Notes: generated from the sequence alone by a model not told the origin. A stretch of 64,000 nt of DNA from Agromyces protaetiae (GCF_004135405.1 NZ_CP035491.1:992001-1056000), one strand, 5' to 3'. Counted from the stretch's first letter, positions 8,265 through 18,096 are shown. Numbers and translations: made by a program.

Positions 8265-10136
8265 CTATGGCAGCACGATCTCGAATGCCGGGTCGCCCTC
8301 GTCGAGCACTCCGAGCAGCCGACGCAGCACGTCGAGATCGCCCTCGACCTCGACGCCGGGTGAGGTGAGGTCGCCGGCCGCGAGCGCCAGGAGGCGCGGC
8401 TTGGAGAGCGTGAGGTGCAAGGCCGCATCGTCGGCGGGCGGGCGCTCGACGTAGACGAGCACGCCGTTGCGCAGTGTCAGGCGGAAGCTGCGGTCGAGGT
8501 CGGTGAGGGTGAGGTCGAAGGCGAGGTCGAGATCCCAGGCCCGCGGCCCGTCGACGCGGATCGCGACGGCGTCGAACAGCTGCTCGGGCGTGAGTTCGGC
8601 GAGGATCTGGGGCGCGTCGGCGATCGTCGGCGTGCCGAAGTTCCCCTCGCGCAACTCGGTCGCCCCTGAGAGGAAGAAGTTCCGCCAGGTGCCGTTCTCG
8701 GCGCCGTACGCGAGCTGTTCGAGCGTGTCGGCGTAGAGGCTCTTGACGGCCGCGCTGTCGGGCGCGACGAACACGGCGTGGTCGAGGAGGGTCGCCGCCC
8801 ACCGGAAGTCGCCCGCGTCGAAGGCGGCCTGCGCGAGTGCGATGACACGGTCAACGCCGCCCATCGCTTCGACGTAGCGTTCGGCCTGCGCCTTCGGCGG
8901 GTGCGGCCAGAGTCGCGCCGGGTTGCCGTCGAACCAGCCCATGTAGCGCTGGTAGATCGCCTTGACGTTGTGGCTCACCGAACCGTAGTACCCGCGTGCG
9001 TGCCACGCGTTCTCGAGCGCGGGCGGCAGTTCGATCTCTTCGGCGATCTCGGCGCCGGTGAGCCCCTGGTTCAGCATCCGAAGGGTCTGGTCGTGCAGGT
9101 ACGCGTAGAGGTCGCGCTGGAGCCCCAAGAACTCGACGAGCTCGGCGTTGCCCCACGTGGGCCAGTGGTGCGAGGTGAAGAGCACCTCGGCCTCGCCGCC
9201 GAACCGCTCGATCGCCTCGGTGAGGTACTGCGACCACACGTGCGGGTCGCGCACGAGCGCGCCGCGCAAGGTGAGCAGGTTGTGGAGGGTGTGCGTGGCG
9301 TTCTCGGCCATGCACAGCGCCTTGTAGCGCGGGAAGTACAGGTGCATCTCGGCCGGCGCCTCGGTGCCGGGCGCCATCTGGAAGATCATCTTGACCCCGT
9401 CGACCGCGTGGGTCTCGCCCGTCGTCGAGATGTCGAGGGTGGGTGCGATGAGCGTCGCCTCGCCCGTCGACGTGGTCTGCCCGAGGCCGGCTCCGACGGC
9501 GCCCTTCGGACCGCGCGGAAGGACTGCGCCGTACATGTAGCCCGAGCGGCGACCCATCGCGATGCCCGCGTACACGTTCTCGGCGACGGCGTGCCCGACC
9601 ATCCCGGCCGGCGCGATGATCTGCACCTTTCCCGACGTGACATCTTCGGGGGAGACGATGCCCTGCACGCCGCCGAAGTGGTCGATGTGCGAGTGCGTGT
9701 ATACGACCGCGACGATCGGCCGGTCGCCCCGGTGCTCGCGGTAGAGTCCGACCGCCGCGGCCGCGGTCTCCTTCGAGATGAGCGGGTCGATGACGATCAC
9801 ACCGGTGTCGCCCTCGACGAACGACATGACCGACAGGTCGAGCCCGCGCGCCTGGTAGAGCCCGGGCACCACCTCGAAGAGGCCGTGCTTCGCGACGAGC
9901 TTCGACTGCCGCCAGAGGCTCGGGTTGACGGTGTCGGGCGCATCGCCGACCAGGAAGTCGTACGTCGAGGCATCCCACACGACCTTGCCCGCGGCGTTGC
10001 GGATCTCAGGGTCCGCGAGCGTGCCGAGGAACCCGCGTTCGGCGGCGGCGAAGTCGGCGTCGTCGCCGAACGGCAGGCTCTCGAGCAGTGCGCGCTGCTG
10101 GGCGACGATCGTAGGCGTCGCATCGTTGTCGGTCAC
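8265..10136 (-). CDS. SdsA-type alkyl sulfatase (metallo-beta-lactamase fold)
   Basis: Hydrolyses primary or secondary alkyl sulfates such as SDS to alcohol and sulfate. It has 623 residues. The N-terminal metallo-beta-lactamase domain carries the zinc motif THSHIDH at 147-153, preceded by VIVIDPLISKETAAA. A helical dimerisation domain follows (about 350-490, with HWPTWGNAELVEFL and YYGSVSHNVKAIYQRYMGW). The C-terminal SCP2-like lipid-binding domain is at about 500-623. No signal peptide is visible, so it is probably cytoplasmic. It is divergent from a SulP transporter; sulfate released here could link the two (inference). Confidence 0.92.
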   Translation of the reverse strand: MTDNDATPTIVAQQRALLESLPFGDDADFAAAERGFLGTLADPEIRNAAGKVVWDASTYDFLVGDAPDTVNPSLWRQSKLVAKHGLFEVVPGLYQARGLDLSVMSFVEGDTGVIVIDPLISKETAAAAVGLYREHRGDRPIVAVVYTHSHIDHFGGVQGIVSPEDVTSGKVQIIAPAGMVGHAVAENVYAGIAMGRRSGYMYGAVLPRGPKGAVGAGLGQTTSTGEATLIAPTLDISTTGETHAVDGVKMIFQMAPGTEAPAEMHLYFPRYKALCMAENATHTLHNLLTLRGALVRDPHVWSQYLTEAIERFGGEAEVLFTSHHWPTWGNAELVEFLGLQRDLYAYLHDQTLRMLNQGLTGAEIAEEIELPPALENAWHARGYYGSVSHNVKAIYQRYMGWFDGNPARLWPHPPKAQAERYVEAMGGVDRVIALAQAAFDAGDFRWAATLLDHAVFVAPDSAAVKSLYADTLEQLAYGAENGTWRNFFLSGATELREGNFGTPTIADAPQILAELTPEQLFDAVAIRVDGPRAWDLDLAFDLTLTDLDRSFRLTLRNGVLVYVERPPADDAALHLTLSKPRLLALAAGDLTSPGVEVEGDLDVLRRLLGVLDEGDPAFEIVLP

Positions 10137-10310
10137 TTCGGGTCCCCTCCCCCTGATGCCCAGCGCCGGGCACCACCCTGTCGAGGCTGCCTCACCGAGC
10201 GGAGTCGGGCAAGGGGCTGGCGCTCTCCCTCACCCTCCCGGCGTGAGGACGGGCGGATGACTCGCGGCCGCAGTGGTTGGCTTGGGAAACGATGAAGGGG
10301 GAGCATCGTC

Positions 10311-11987
10311 GTGACCATCGCCCGTCCGCTTGCGGGACTCACCCGCCGCAACCTCGCGCGCGAACTCGTCGCGGGCGTCACCCTCATCGCGATCGCGATC
10401 CCGCTGAACATCGGCTACGCGCAGATCGCCGGGCTTCCGCCCACCGCGGGGCTCTACGCGCTCATCGTGCCCACCGTGGTCTACGCCCTCACGGTGTCGA
10501 GCAGGCAGCTCGTCGCGTCGCCCGACGCGGCGGCGGCGGCGCTCGTCGCGAGCTCGATCGGCGGGCTCGCCGTCGCGGGAAGCACTGACTACGCGACGCT
10601 CGCGATGGCGCAAGCGGTGCTGTGCGGTGCCATGTTCCTGCTGCTCGCGGTGTTCAAGCTGGGCTTCCTTGCGAACTTCCTGTCGAAGCCGATCCTCGTG
10701 GGGTTCGTCGGCGGCCTCGCCCTCGACATCCTCGTGAGCCAGATCGCGAAGATGCTCGGAGTGAAGATCGACTCGGGCGGCGAGTTCGTCGAAAAACTCG
10801 GGGACCTCATCGCCGGGCTCGGCACGACGAACCCGGTCTCGCTCGCGATCGCCGCGGGGTCGGTCGCAGTGCTCCTCCTCGGGAAGCGCTTCCTCCGGGC
10901 GGTGCCGTGGGCGCTCGTCGTACTCCTCGTGACGACCGTGCTCGTCGTCCTGCTGCACCTCGACGAGTCGGGAGTCGACGTGCTGGGCGAGGTGCCGGCG
11001 GGGCCGCCCGCGCTGACCTGGCCGATCGTCGACTGGTCGACCTGGCTCCTGCTCGTGCCGTCGGCGATCGCCCTCACGATGGTGACGACCGCCGAGGGTC
11101 TGCTCGTCTCGCGGTCGTACGGCGAGAAACGCGGATACTCGACGAGCCCGAACCGCGACCTCTTCGCGTTCGGGCTCGGCAATCTCGCGGCGGGCGCGTC
11201 GGCGAGTTTCGCGGTGGGATCGTCGACCTCGCGCACCGCGGCCATGGACCAGTCGGGCTCGCGCACTCAGTTGCCGTCGCTCGTGCTCGCGGTCGGAACC
11301 CTGCTCCTCCTGCTCTTCGGCACGGCGTTGCTCGCGGACATCCCGTCGCCGGCCATCGGCGCGATCGTGGGCGTCGCGATCCTGCCGCTGCTCGGCATCG
11401 CCGACTTCGCCCGACTCTGGCGACTCGACCGGTTCGAGTTCGCGGTCGGGGCGGTGTGCTTCCTCACGACGCTCTTCGTCGGGTCGATCGCCGGCATCGT
11501 CGTCGCGTTCGTCCTCGCACTCGTCAACCTCGCGAAGCGCGCCGCGAACCCTGCGATCGACGTGCTCGAGGCGGGCGGCGACCCGACGGACTCGCTCCTC
11601 GCCCCGGTTGCGAGGGGCGAGGTGACCGCTCCCGGCACGATCGTCGTACGGCTCGCGGCACCGCTCTTCTTCGCCAACGGCAGCGTCTTCACCGATGCGG
11701 TGAAGCGCTCGATCCGGGGTGCCGAACAAGCGGGCAAGGGCCCCGTGCACCACCTCGTCGTCGATATGGAGGCCGTGACCGACATCGACGTCACGGGCGC
11801 CGAGGCGTTCGAGGCGCTGCTCGTCTGGCTCGAACGGGAGCGGGTCGAGGTGTCGTTCAGCCGCGTGCGGACCGAGGCGCGCGAGCGACTCGACGCCCTC
11901 GGCCTGCTCGCCGACCGCCGCATCTTTGCGACCAACCGCGATGCGATCGCGTCACTCGCCGAACCGCCCGATACCGTCGGAGGCTGA
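10311..11987 (+). CDS. SulP-family anion transporter with C-terminal STAS domain
   Basis: Membrane transporter of the SLC26/SulP family, moving sulfate, bicarbonate or dicarboxylates. It has 558 residues from a GTG start. The SulP fold spans about 15-410, opening with LVAGVTLIAIAIPLNIGYAQ and PPTAGLYALIVPT; the cytoplasmic STAS domain is at about 440-550 (HHLVVDMEAVTDIDVTGAEA). Substrate cannot be read from sequence. The neighbouring divergent alkyl sulfatase suggests sulfate. A second, ArsR-linked SulP gene lies at about 40 kb. Confidence 0.92.
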   Translation: MTIARPLAGLTRRNLARELVAGVTLIAIAIPLNIGYAQIAGLPPTAGLYALIVPTVVYALTVSSRQLVASPDAAAAALVASSIGGLAVAGSTDYATLAMAQAVLCGAMFLLLAVFKLGFLANFLSKPILVGFVGGLALDILVSQIAKMLGVKIDSGGEFVEKLGDLIAGLGTTNPVSLAIAAGSVAVLLLGKRFLRAVPWALVVLLVTTVLVVLLHLDESGVDVLGEVPAGPPALTWPIVDWSTWLLLVPSAIALTMVTTAEGLLVSRSYGEKRGYSTSPNRDLFAFGLGNLAAGASASFAVGSSTSRTAAMDQSGSRTQLPSLVLAVGTLLLLLFGTALLADIPSPAIGAIVGVAILPLLGIADFARLWRLDRFEFAVGAVCFLTTLFVGSIAGIVVAFVLALVNLAKRAANPAIDVLEAGGDPTDSLLAPVARGEVTAPGTIVVRLAAPLFFANGSVFTDAVKRSIRGAEQAGKGPVHHLVVDMEAVTDIDVTGAEAFEALLVWLERERVEVSFSRVRTEARERLDALGLLADRRIFATNRDAIASLAEPPDTVGG

Positions 11988-12046
11988 GACCGGCGAGCCT
12001 GAGGTCCGGCGCAGCCGGTATCGGGCCGAGCGCGAAGGAGCACGCC

Positions 12047-13129
12047 TTGAAGGAGCACCCCCACGCCACGAGGGTGCTCGTGGCGCTCGCCGCGGCCGTC
12101 GTCGTCTTCGCGGGCGTCTGGTTCGCGCGCGACCTGCTCGCCCCGGCGGCGCTCGCCGCGGTCGTCGTGGTCATCGCCGAGCCTGTGCGCCGTCCGCTCC
12201 AGCGGCGGGGGTTGCCGGTGTGGGTCGCGTCGACCGTGGTCATCGTCGTCGCGTACCTGATCCTCGCGTTCATCGCCGTGCTCCTCGTCTACGCGAGCGC
12301 GCAGTTCGTGCGGATGCTGCCCGACTATGCCGACGAGCTGCGTGCCGCCGCCGACGGAGTGCTCGCCTGGCTCGAGGGCCTCGGCTTCACGACGCCCACC
12401 GCCGAGACGGCGACCGGATGGCTCGACCCCGGCACGCTCGCCGGGGTCGCCGCCGGCATCGCCGATCGCGTGCTCGGGTTCGCAACGGGGTTCTTCTTCG
12501 TGCTCGCCTACGTCATCTTCATGACGATCGACGCGGCGCGGCTGCGGGCGGCGGCGGCCGAGGCATCCGCCCACCGGTTCGCGAGCGCGAGGGGCGACGC
12601 GATCGCGACCCGATATCTGACGGGCGTGCGACGGTCCTACGTCGTCAACGCGGTGTTCGGCGCGATCGTGGCGGTCCTCGACGGCCTGCTGCTATGGGCG
12701 GTCGGCGTGCCGGTCCCGGTCGTGTGGGCGATCCTCGCGTTCGTGACGAACTTCATCCCGAACATCGGCTTCGTCATCGGGCTCGTCCCGCCCGCGCTCC
12801 TTGCGCTCGTCGTCGGCGGGTGGCCCCTCATGCTCCTCGTGATCGCGATCTACTGCCTCATCAACGTCACCCTGCAGGTGCTCGTGCAGCCGAAGTTCGT
12901 GAGCGACGCCGTCGGGCTGAGCCTCACGCTCACGTTCTTCTCGGTCGCGTTCTGGACGTTCGTGATCGGCCCGCTCGGGGCGATCCTCTCGGTGCCGCTG
13001 ACGCTCCTCGTCCGTGCGCTCCTGCTCGAACCCGATCGCGGCGCGATCACCGTGCGCCGACTCACGGGCGAGAGCGAAGAGGTGCTGCGAAGCGAGGCAT
13101 CCGGTCGTCAGGAGACATCCGCAAGATGA
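12047..13129 (+). CDS. AI-2E-family (TqsA/YdiK-like) membrane transporter
   Basis: It has 360 residues from a TTG start with GAAGGAG upstream. The family fold is clear: two N-terminal segments (VFARDLLAPAALAAVVVV region), a soluble middle part (about 85-150), then the conserved C-terminal bundle with ILAFVTNFIPNIGFVIGLVP and the terminal FWTFVIGPLGAILSVPLTLL. Members export autoinducer-2 or act as Na+/H+ antiporters or efflux proteins; the substrate here is unknown. It lies 59 bp after the SulP gene and probably shares its transcript. A hairpin ends the unit. Confidence 0.88.
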   Translation: MKEHPHATRVLVALAAAVVVFAGVWFARDLLAPAALAAVVVVIAEPVRRPLQRRGLPVWVASTVVIVVAYLILAFIAVLLVYASAQFVRMLPDYADELRAAADGVLAWLEGLGFTTPTAETATGWLDPGTLAGVAAGIADRVLGFATGFFFVLAYVIFMTIDAARLRAAAAEASAHRFASARGDAIATRYLTGVRRSYVVNAVFGAIVAVLDGLLLWAVGVPVPVVWAILAFVTNFIPNIGFVIGLVPPALLALVVGGWPLMLLVIAIYCLINVTLQVLVQPKFVSDAVGLSLTLTFFSVAFWTFVIGPLGAILSVPLTLLVRALLLEPDRGAITVRRLTGESEEVLRSEASGRQETSAR

Positions 13130-13130
13130 T

Positions 13131-13164
13131 GAAGGGGCCGGATGCCTCGCATCCGACCCCCTTC
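13131..13164. terminator. Bidirectional terminator-like hairpin containing GGATGCCTC
   Basis: GAAGGGGCCGGATGC (13131-13145) pairs with GCATCCGACCCCCTTC (13149-13164) with a three-base loop and one extra base in the right arm. It starts two bases after the AI-2E gene's stop and separates it from the convergent SHOCT gene, so it can end both transcripts. The stem contains the genome's over-represented word. Confidence 0.75.
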
Positions 13165-13204
13165 ACCGACTCATGTGCGAGCGCGGAGACACGCTCGCAC
13201 GCGG

Positions 13205-13612
13205 TCAGACGTTGCTCGGGTGCGCGAGCGCCCTTGCCTTCAGGAGGTCGTACTCCTGCGCCGTGATCGTGCCCGAGTCGAGCAGCGCCTTGGCCTTTGC
13301 GATCTCGTCGGACGGGCTCGCCGACGTGCCCGCGGCCTGCCTGATGTAGTCGTTGGTCGCCTGCTGAGCCTGACGGGCCTCCTTCTGCGCGCGCTCGGCC
13401 ATGCCGCTGCCGCGTGCGATGAGGTAGATCAGGGCCGTGATGAACGGGAAGAACAGCAGGAAGATGATCCAGACCGCTTTCCACCAGCCGTTCAGCGACT
13501 GGTCGCGGAACAGGTCGGTGATGATCGCGATGACCGCCCAGAGGTAGGCGATGAACGCGAAGATCCAGATCGTCCACCAGATGACGTCCCAGAAGCTCTG
13601 CCAGAAGTTCAT
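13205..13612 (-). CDS. Small membrane protein with phospholipase-D-nuclease-like N-terminus and C-terminal SHOCT domain
   Basis: It has 135 residues. The start at 13612 was chosen for its GAAGGA binding site. Two hydrophobic segments (IWWTIWIFAFIAYLWAVIAI and WWKAVWIIFLLFFPFITALI) match the PLDc_N/DUF membrane module. The SHOCT domain at the end (about 100-130, EIAKAKALLDSGTITAQEYD) is a short helical oligomerisation motif. Such proteins are common and uncharacterised in actinobacteria. It is convergent with the AI-2E gene. Confidence 0.82.
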   Translation of the reverse strand: MNFWQSFWDVIWWTIWIFAFIAYLWAVIAIITDLFRDQSLNGWWKAVWIIFLLFFPFITALIYLIARGSGMAERAQKEARQAQQATNDYIRQAAGTSASPSDEIAKAKALLDSGTITAQEYDLLKARALAHPSNV

Positions 13613-13847
13613 TCGGTGTCCTTCGATCGTGAGTCGAGCCGGGCGACGGCTGCGCACGGCCGGGTTCCCCGAGTCGCCGGATGCCTCGGTGCCGATGGCG
13701 CCCGAATCCCCGTGTTCCCCCTGAGTGCACCATATCGCCGTTGTCGGCTCGCTGTCAGGGGGCTTTCACCTTGCGGGGGTGAGCCTCCGTGTTCGCGTCC
13801 GCGCCCGCGCCTATCGTCGTGCGGGGAGCAGGGGGAGGACAGAGCAC

Positions 13848-14519
13848 ATGAGCGCCGTCATCGGAGACATCCTGCCGCTCGCCGTCGGCATCGCGATCAG
13901 TCCGTTGCCGATCATCGCCGCCATCCTCTTGCTCCTCTCGCCGAAGGCGAAGGGGACGAGCCTCGGGTTCCTCGTCGGGTGGGTCGTCGGCATCCTCGCC
14001 GCGACGATCGTCTTCACCCTGCTCGCGTCGGTGCTCCCTGGGGATGATCCGGATGCCTCGAAGCCCGTCGTCGGCTGGATCAAGATCGTGCTCGGGGTAC
14101 TCCTGCTGCTGCTCGCGCTGCGGAACTGGCGGTCGCGGCCGAAGGCGGGCGAAGAGCCCGAGCTGCCCAAGTGGATGGGCGCGATCGATCAGTTGACGGG
14201 CGTTCGCGCGCTCGGGCTCGGCCTGCTCCTCTCGGCCGTCAACCCCAAGAATCTCCTGCTCGCCGCGAGCGCGGGGCTCGTGATCGGGTCGGCCGGGCTC
14301 GGCGGGGGCCAGGCGACGATCGTGATCGCGATCTTCACGGTGCTCGCGGCGATCTCGGTCGCGGCGCCCGTCATCGCCTACCTCGCGGCATCGGAGCGCA
14401 TGGCCGGGCCGCTCGAGTCGCTCCGCGGATGGCTCGTGCACAACAATGCGACGGTCATGGCCGCGCTGCTGCTCGTGCTCGGCGTCACGGTCGTAGGCAA
14501 AGGGATCGGGAGCTTCTGA
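13848..14519 (+). CDS. GAP-family (LysE-like) membrane protein
   Basis: It has 223 residues from an ATG with GGGGGAGG upstream. About six membrane segments are visible, with the family's characteristic early Pro motif (GIAISPLPIIAAILLLLSPK) and the later LLLSAVNPKNLLLAASAG. GAP or Sap proteins of mycobacteria assist export of glycopeptidolipids and sulfolipids, while related LysE proteins export amino acids. The exported substrate here is unknown. Confidence 0.82.
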   Translation: MSAVIGDILPLAVGIAISPLPIIAAILLLLSPKAKGTSLGFLVGWVVGILAATIVFTLLASVLPGDDPDASKPVVGWIKIVLGVLLLLLALRNWRSRPKAGEEPELPKWMGAIDQLTGVRALGLGLLLSAVNPKNLLLAASAGLVIGSAGLGGGQATIVIAIFTVLAAISVAAPVIAYLAASERMAGPLESLRGWLVHNNATVMAALLLVLGVTVVGKGIGSF

Positions 14520-14537
14520 CGCGGCATCCGCCGCGTC

Positions 14538-15968
14538 TCAGACCGTGGCCGCCGCCTCGACGCGGCCGGTGCGGATCGCCTCGAGGAGCGCCGCGTGATC
14601 CCTGCCGTTGCGGTCGGCGTACGCCGTCGCGAAGGCGCCGAGCGCGTCGGCGAACCGAGCGCCGCCGCCGACGTACCCATGGATGACGGCCGCGTCGCCC
14701 GCGCGCGCGTGGGCCCGTGCGAGCACGGACGCGCAGAAGCGGGCGTAGACGCCGAGCGCGACGGGGTCCATCTTCTCGGGCGCGAACGAGCCCTTCATGT
14801 CGCGGAACTGCCGCACGTAGAAATCGCGCGGCTGCCCATCGAGACCGGTCGCCGACGCCCAGCCCAGCAGCACGTCGCTGAGCGCCTGCATCACCTGCTG
14901 CCCCTCGACGACGCGCTGCCCCTGGTGCTCGTACGCGCTCGGGCCGTCGGGTGGCTCGAGCACCGAGCGCTGCGCCTCCTTCGCCTGCAGCACGAGCACG
15001 TCGTTCTTGCCGTTCCCGCGCAGCAGCACGACCCACGCGCGCGTGCCGACGCTGCCGACGCCGACGACTTTGATCGCGGCGTCCTCGACGTGGTACTTCG
15101 AGATGATCCGTCGACGGTTGAGCGGGAGGGACGCCTCGTACGACTCGAGCACGCCCTCGAAGCGGGCGTCGACCTCGGCGTCGGTCAGCCCGAGGTGGGC
15201 CACGAGTTCGCGCCGCGGCACGAGGATGGGCGGATCCGAGCGGAATCGGCGCATCCCCTCGATCCGCTCCGTGAGCGACCGAGCCGCTTGGCGGCTGTCG
15301 CGCGCCCGGGTCTTCGCCATCCCCTTTCGGGCCCGCGCGAGGTCGTCTTCCGACAGTTGCGACGCACCCTGCTCGAGCACTTGTTCGAGTTCGATGTGCG
15401 AGCTGTGGACCGCCATGACGGGCAGCCCCGCGGCCTCGGCGATCGCGTCCGAATAGCCGATGAGGAACTCGCGGACGATGCGCGCCCGGTCGTCGTCGTC
15501 GAACCCGTTGTTGCGGCCGGCGATCTCGAAGCTCGTCGCCATGCGCTTGACGTCCCATTCGAACGGACCCGTCGCGGTCTCGTCGAAGTCGTTGAGGTCG
15601 AGCACGAGGCGGCGTTCGGGCGACGCATACACGCCGACGTTCGAGAGGTGCGCGTCGCCGCAGAGCTGGGTCGTGACGCCGCTGTCGGGGTGGGCGCGGA
15701 GATCGATCGCCATGAGCATCGCGGCGCCCCGGTAGAACGTGAACGGCGAAGCCGACATGCGCGCGTACCTGAGCGAGATGAGCTCTTTCACGCGGGTCTC
15801 GGCCTGGGCTTCGAGTACGGCGACGGGGTCGCGGTCGGCCGGGTCGAGCCGTCCTTGGGCTTCGAGAGGCACGGCCTCGCGGGCCGACCGGCCCATCGCC
15901 TTGCGCTCCTTGCGCGGGACGCCGCCGGGATGTCCTGCGCCAGTGCCGAACAGGGTGGGATCGCTCAT
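14538..15968 (-). CDS. DUF2252 protein (kinase-like fold, function unknown)
   Basis: It has 476 residues, a full-length member of DUF2252, a family widespread in actinobacteria. It contains the conserved blocks FYRGAAMLMAIDL, CGDAHLSNVGVYASPERRLV, DLNDFDETATGPFEWDVKRM and KVVGVGSVGTRAWVVLLRG. The GDAHLSN and DLNDFDE motifs look like the catalytic HGD..N and metal-binding D of aminoglycoside-phosphotransferase-like kinases, so a small-molecule kinase activity is a reasonable inference. It stands alone, convergent with the GAP gene. Confidence 0.88.
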   Translation of the reverse strand: MSDPTLFGTGAGHPGGVPRKERKAMGRSAREAVPLEAQGRLDPADRDPVAVLEAQAETRVKELISLRYARMSASPFTFYRGAAMLMAIDLRAHPDSGVTTQLCGDAHLSNVGVYASPERRLVLDLNDFDETATGPFEWDVKRMATSFEIAGRNNGFDDDDRARIVREFLIGYSDAIAEAAGLPVMAVHSSHIELEQVLEQGASQLSEDDLARARKGMAKTRARDSRQAARSLTERIEGMRRFRSDPPILVPRRELVAHLGLTDAEVDARFEGVLESYEASLPLNRRRIISKYHVEDAAIKVVGVGSVGTRAWVVLLRGNGKNDVLVLQAKEAQRSVLEPPDGPSAYEHQGQRVVEGQQVMQALSDVLLGWASATGLDGQPRDFYVRQFRDMKGSFAPEKMDPVALGVYARFCASVLARAHARAGDAAVIHGYVGGGARFADALGAFATAYADRNGRDHAALLEAIRTGRVEAAATV

Positions 15969-16127
15969 CGCCGCTCACCTCCGCCGGCCCCCGCCGGTGG
16001 CCTCACCCTAGCCCCGGCGACCGCTCATGCGACACCCTCTTGCGGGCTCAGTCACACCGCGCGGGTGATCGCCACTGGCGGCGAGGAATCCTCGCGAATA
16101 GGTTTGGCTCGTATCGGAGGGGGAACG

Positions 16128-16563
16128 ATGACGCAGTTCGAGTACGGTCCGGTCGATCTCTACGTGGTGGGCTTTCCGGGGAGCGGCTCGACCGCGGCAC
16201 CCTCGCCGCGGTTCGCGACCTCGTCGAGGGAGGGGAGATCCGGGTGCTCGACGCCCTCATCGTGACGCGGCATGCGGGCGGCGACCTCGAGGTCGTCGAG
16301 TTCGAGGACCTCGGCGACGAGCTCGACATCTCGGGCATCGACCTCGAGGCGAGCGGACTCGTGGGCGACGAAGACCTCGCGGAACTCGCAGAGGCGGTCG
16401 AGCCGGGTCGTCCGCGGCGCTCCTCGCCGTCGAGCTGCTGTGGGCCAAGAAGCTCGCCGACCGGTTCGCCGCGTCGGGCGGGCAGGTGCTGCAGATCGAG
16501 CGCATCCCGTCGCAGATCGTCAACGACGTGCTCGCCGAGGCCGAAGACGGAGAGGAATCCTAG
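16128..16563 (+). pseudogene. DUF6325-like gene broken by two -1 frameshifts
   Basis: Three consecutive frames together read as one DUF6325 protein of about 145 residues: MTQFEYGPVDLYVVGFPG in the first; ERLDRGTLAAVRDLVEGGEI to AELAEAVEPG in the second; SAALLAVELLWAKKLADRFA to VNDVLAEAEDGEES in the third. Each junction needs one extra G: at GGGG 16178-16181 and at GGG 16405-16407. Both breaks are in G runs, and all three parts keep sensible sequence, so sequencing error is more likely than decay. The SHOCT gene follows two bases later. Confidence 0.8.
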
Positions 16564-16565
16564 TC

Positions 16566-16943
16566 ATGCCGGTGTTCAGAAGAGTGGGCCGTCCCGGTCT
16601 CGTGGGGCTCGCCGCGCGCACCGCGGTCGTCGCGGGCACGGCGAGCGCCGTGAGCGGGAGCATGGCGCGCAGCCAGCAGGCACGCGCCCAGCAGGAGGCG
16701 CAAGCGCACGCGTTCGAGGCGCAGCAACAGCAAGCGCAAATGGATGCCGCGGCCGCGGCTGCGGCGCAGCAACTCGCCGCACAGCAGGCTGCCGCGGCTG
16801 CCGCCGCGCCCGCGCCCCCGCCCCAGGCTGCCGCAGGCGGCGTCGACATCGTCGCCGAACTGCAGAAACTCGGGCAACTGAAGGAAGCCGGACTCCTGAG
16901 CGACGACGAGTTCTCCGCCGCCAAGGCCAAGCTGCTCGGCTGA
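16566..16943 (+). CDS. SHOCT-domain protein with Ala/Gln-rich linker
   Basis: It has 125 residues. A short hydrophobic N-terminal region (GLVGLAARTAVVAGTASAVS) is followed by a long Ala/Gln coiled-coil-like linker (about 40-88) and a C-terminal SHOCT motif (ELQKLGQLKEAGLLSDDEFS). It is often paired with DUF6325 genes, as here (inference from context). It is the second SHOCT protein in the window and lies five bases before the polyketide synthase gene. Confidence 0.82.
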   Translation: MPVFRRVGRPGLVGLAARTAVVAGTASAVSGSMARSQQARAQQEAQAHAFEAQQQQAQMDAAAAAAAQQLAAQQAAAAAAAPAPPPQAAAGGVDIVAELQKLGQLKEAGLLSDDEFSAAKAKLLG

Positions 16944-16947
16944 CCCC

Positions 16948-18096
16948 GTGACGGTCGCGCTCAGAGGGCTCAGCACGGCGGTTCCCGCGACGATCCTCGT
17001 GCAGGACGAGGCGAGCGTGGTCTTCGCCGCGCAGCCCGGACTCACGCGACTCGGTCAGCGACTCGTCACGACCTCGTTCGGGGTGTCGGGCATCGAGCGC
17101 CGGTACACGGTCGTCGACGAGTTGACGAACACGCCCCGAGACACGGGCGAGCCGCCCGTCTTCTACGATCAGGCGGCGGGCGAACTCCTCTCGCCCGGCA
17201 CGAAGGTGCGCAACGACCTGTACGCGGAGCACGCGACGAGGCTCTACCTCGAAGCGGGCGCGGCCGCCATCGCCGCAACGCCGGGCATCGAGGCATCCGA
17301 CGTCACCCACGTCGTGACCGTGAGCTGCACGGGGTTCTACGCACCCGGCCCCGACTTCGTCATCGCGCGCGACCTCGGCCTCCGGCCGGGCGTCGAGCGC
17401 TATCACCTGGGGTTCATGGGCTGCTACGCGTCGATCCCCGCGCTCCGGCTCGCGAAGCAGCTGTGCGAGGCCGACCCCGACGCCGTCGTCCTCGTCGTGA
17501 GCGTCGAGCTGTGCACGCTGCACCTGCGCACCTCGAACGACCCCGACACGATCGTCGCGACCTCGCTCTTCGCCGACGGCGCAGGCGCCGGCATCGTGAC
17601 ATCCGGGCCCCTCGAACCGGGCGAGCGTGCGTTCGACCTCGACCGCTTCGCGACCCGCGTCACGCCCGACGGCGAGACCGACATGGCGTGGAAGATCGGC
17701 GACCACGGCTTCGAGATGGTGCTCTCCAACGCCATCCCGCAGATCATCGGCGCCCACATCACGGGCGCCCTCGAGCCGCTCTTCGACGGCGATGCCGCGC
17801 TCGCCGAGGCGCTCGAGACGGATGCCTCGGGGCAGGCGATCGAGCACTGGGCGATCCATCCGGGCGGCCGGTCGATCCTCGACAAGATCGAGGCGCGGCT
17901 GGTGCTGAGCGAGACCCAGCTCGAGCCCGCGCGCGAGACCCTGCGCGACTTCGGCAACATGTCGAGCGCGACGGTGCTCTTCGTGCTGCGGAACATCCTC
18001 GACCGCGCCGATGCGCACGACGGCGACCGCGTCGCGGCGATGGCGTTCGGGCCGGGGCTCACGGTCGAGTCGGCGCTCCTGACCGTGCGGGGGTGA
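16948..18096 (+). CDS. Type III polyketide synthase (chalcone/alkylresorcinol-synthase-like)
   Basis: Homodimeric ketosynthase that extends an acyl-CoA with malonyl-CoA and cyclises the product to an aromatic polyketide. It has 382 residues, the usual length. The catalytic triad can be placed: Cys159 (HLGFMGCYASIPALRLA), His304 (WAIHPGGRSILDKIE) and Asn337 (FGNMSSATVLFVLRN), with near-standard spacing. It heads an operon with a methyltransferase and a FAD monooxygenase, the order also seen in the srsABC phenolic-lipid operon of Streptomyces griseus. Starter unit and product cannot be read from the sequence. Confidence 0.93.
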   Translation: MTVALRGLSTAVPATILVQDEASVVFAAQPGLTRLGQRLVTTSFGVSGIERRYTVVDELTNTPRDTGEPPVFYDQAAGELLSPGTKVRNDLYAEHATRLYLEAGAAAIAATPGIEASDVTHVVTVSCTGFYAPGPDFVIARDLGLRPGVERYHLGFMGCYASIPALRLAKQLCEADPDAVVLVVSVELCTLHLRTSNDPDTIVATSLFADGAGAGIVTSGPLEPGERAFDLDRFATRVTPDGETDMAWKIGDHGFEMVLSNAIPQIIGAHITGALEPLFDGDAALAEALETDASGQAIEHWAIHPGGRSILDKIEARLVLSETQLEPARETLRDFGNMSSATVLFVLRNILDRADAHDGDRVAAMAFGPGLTVESALLTVRG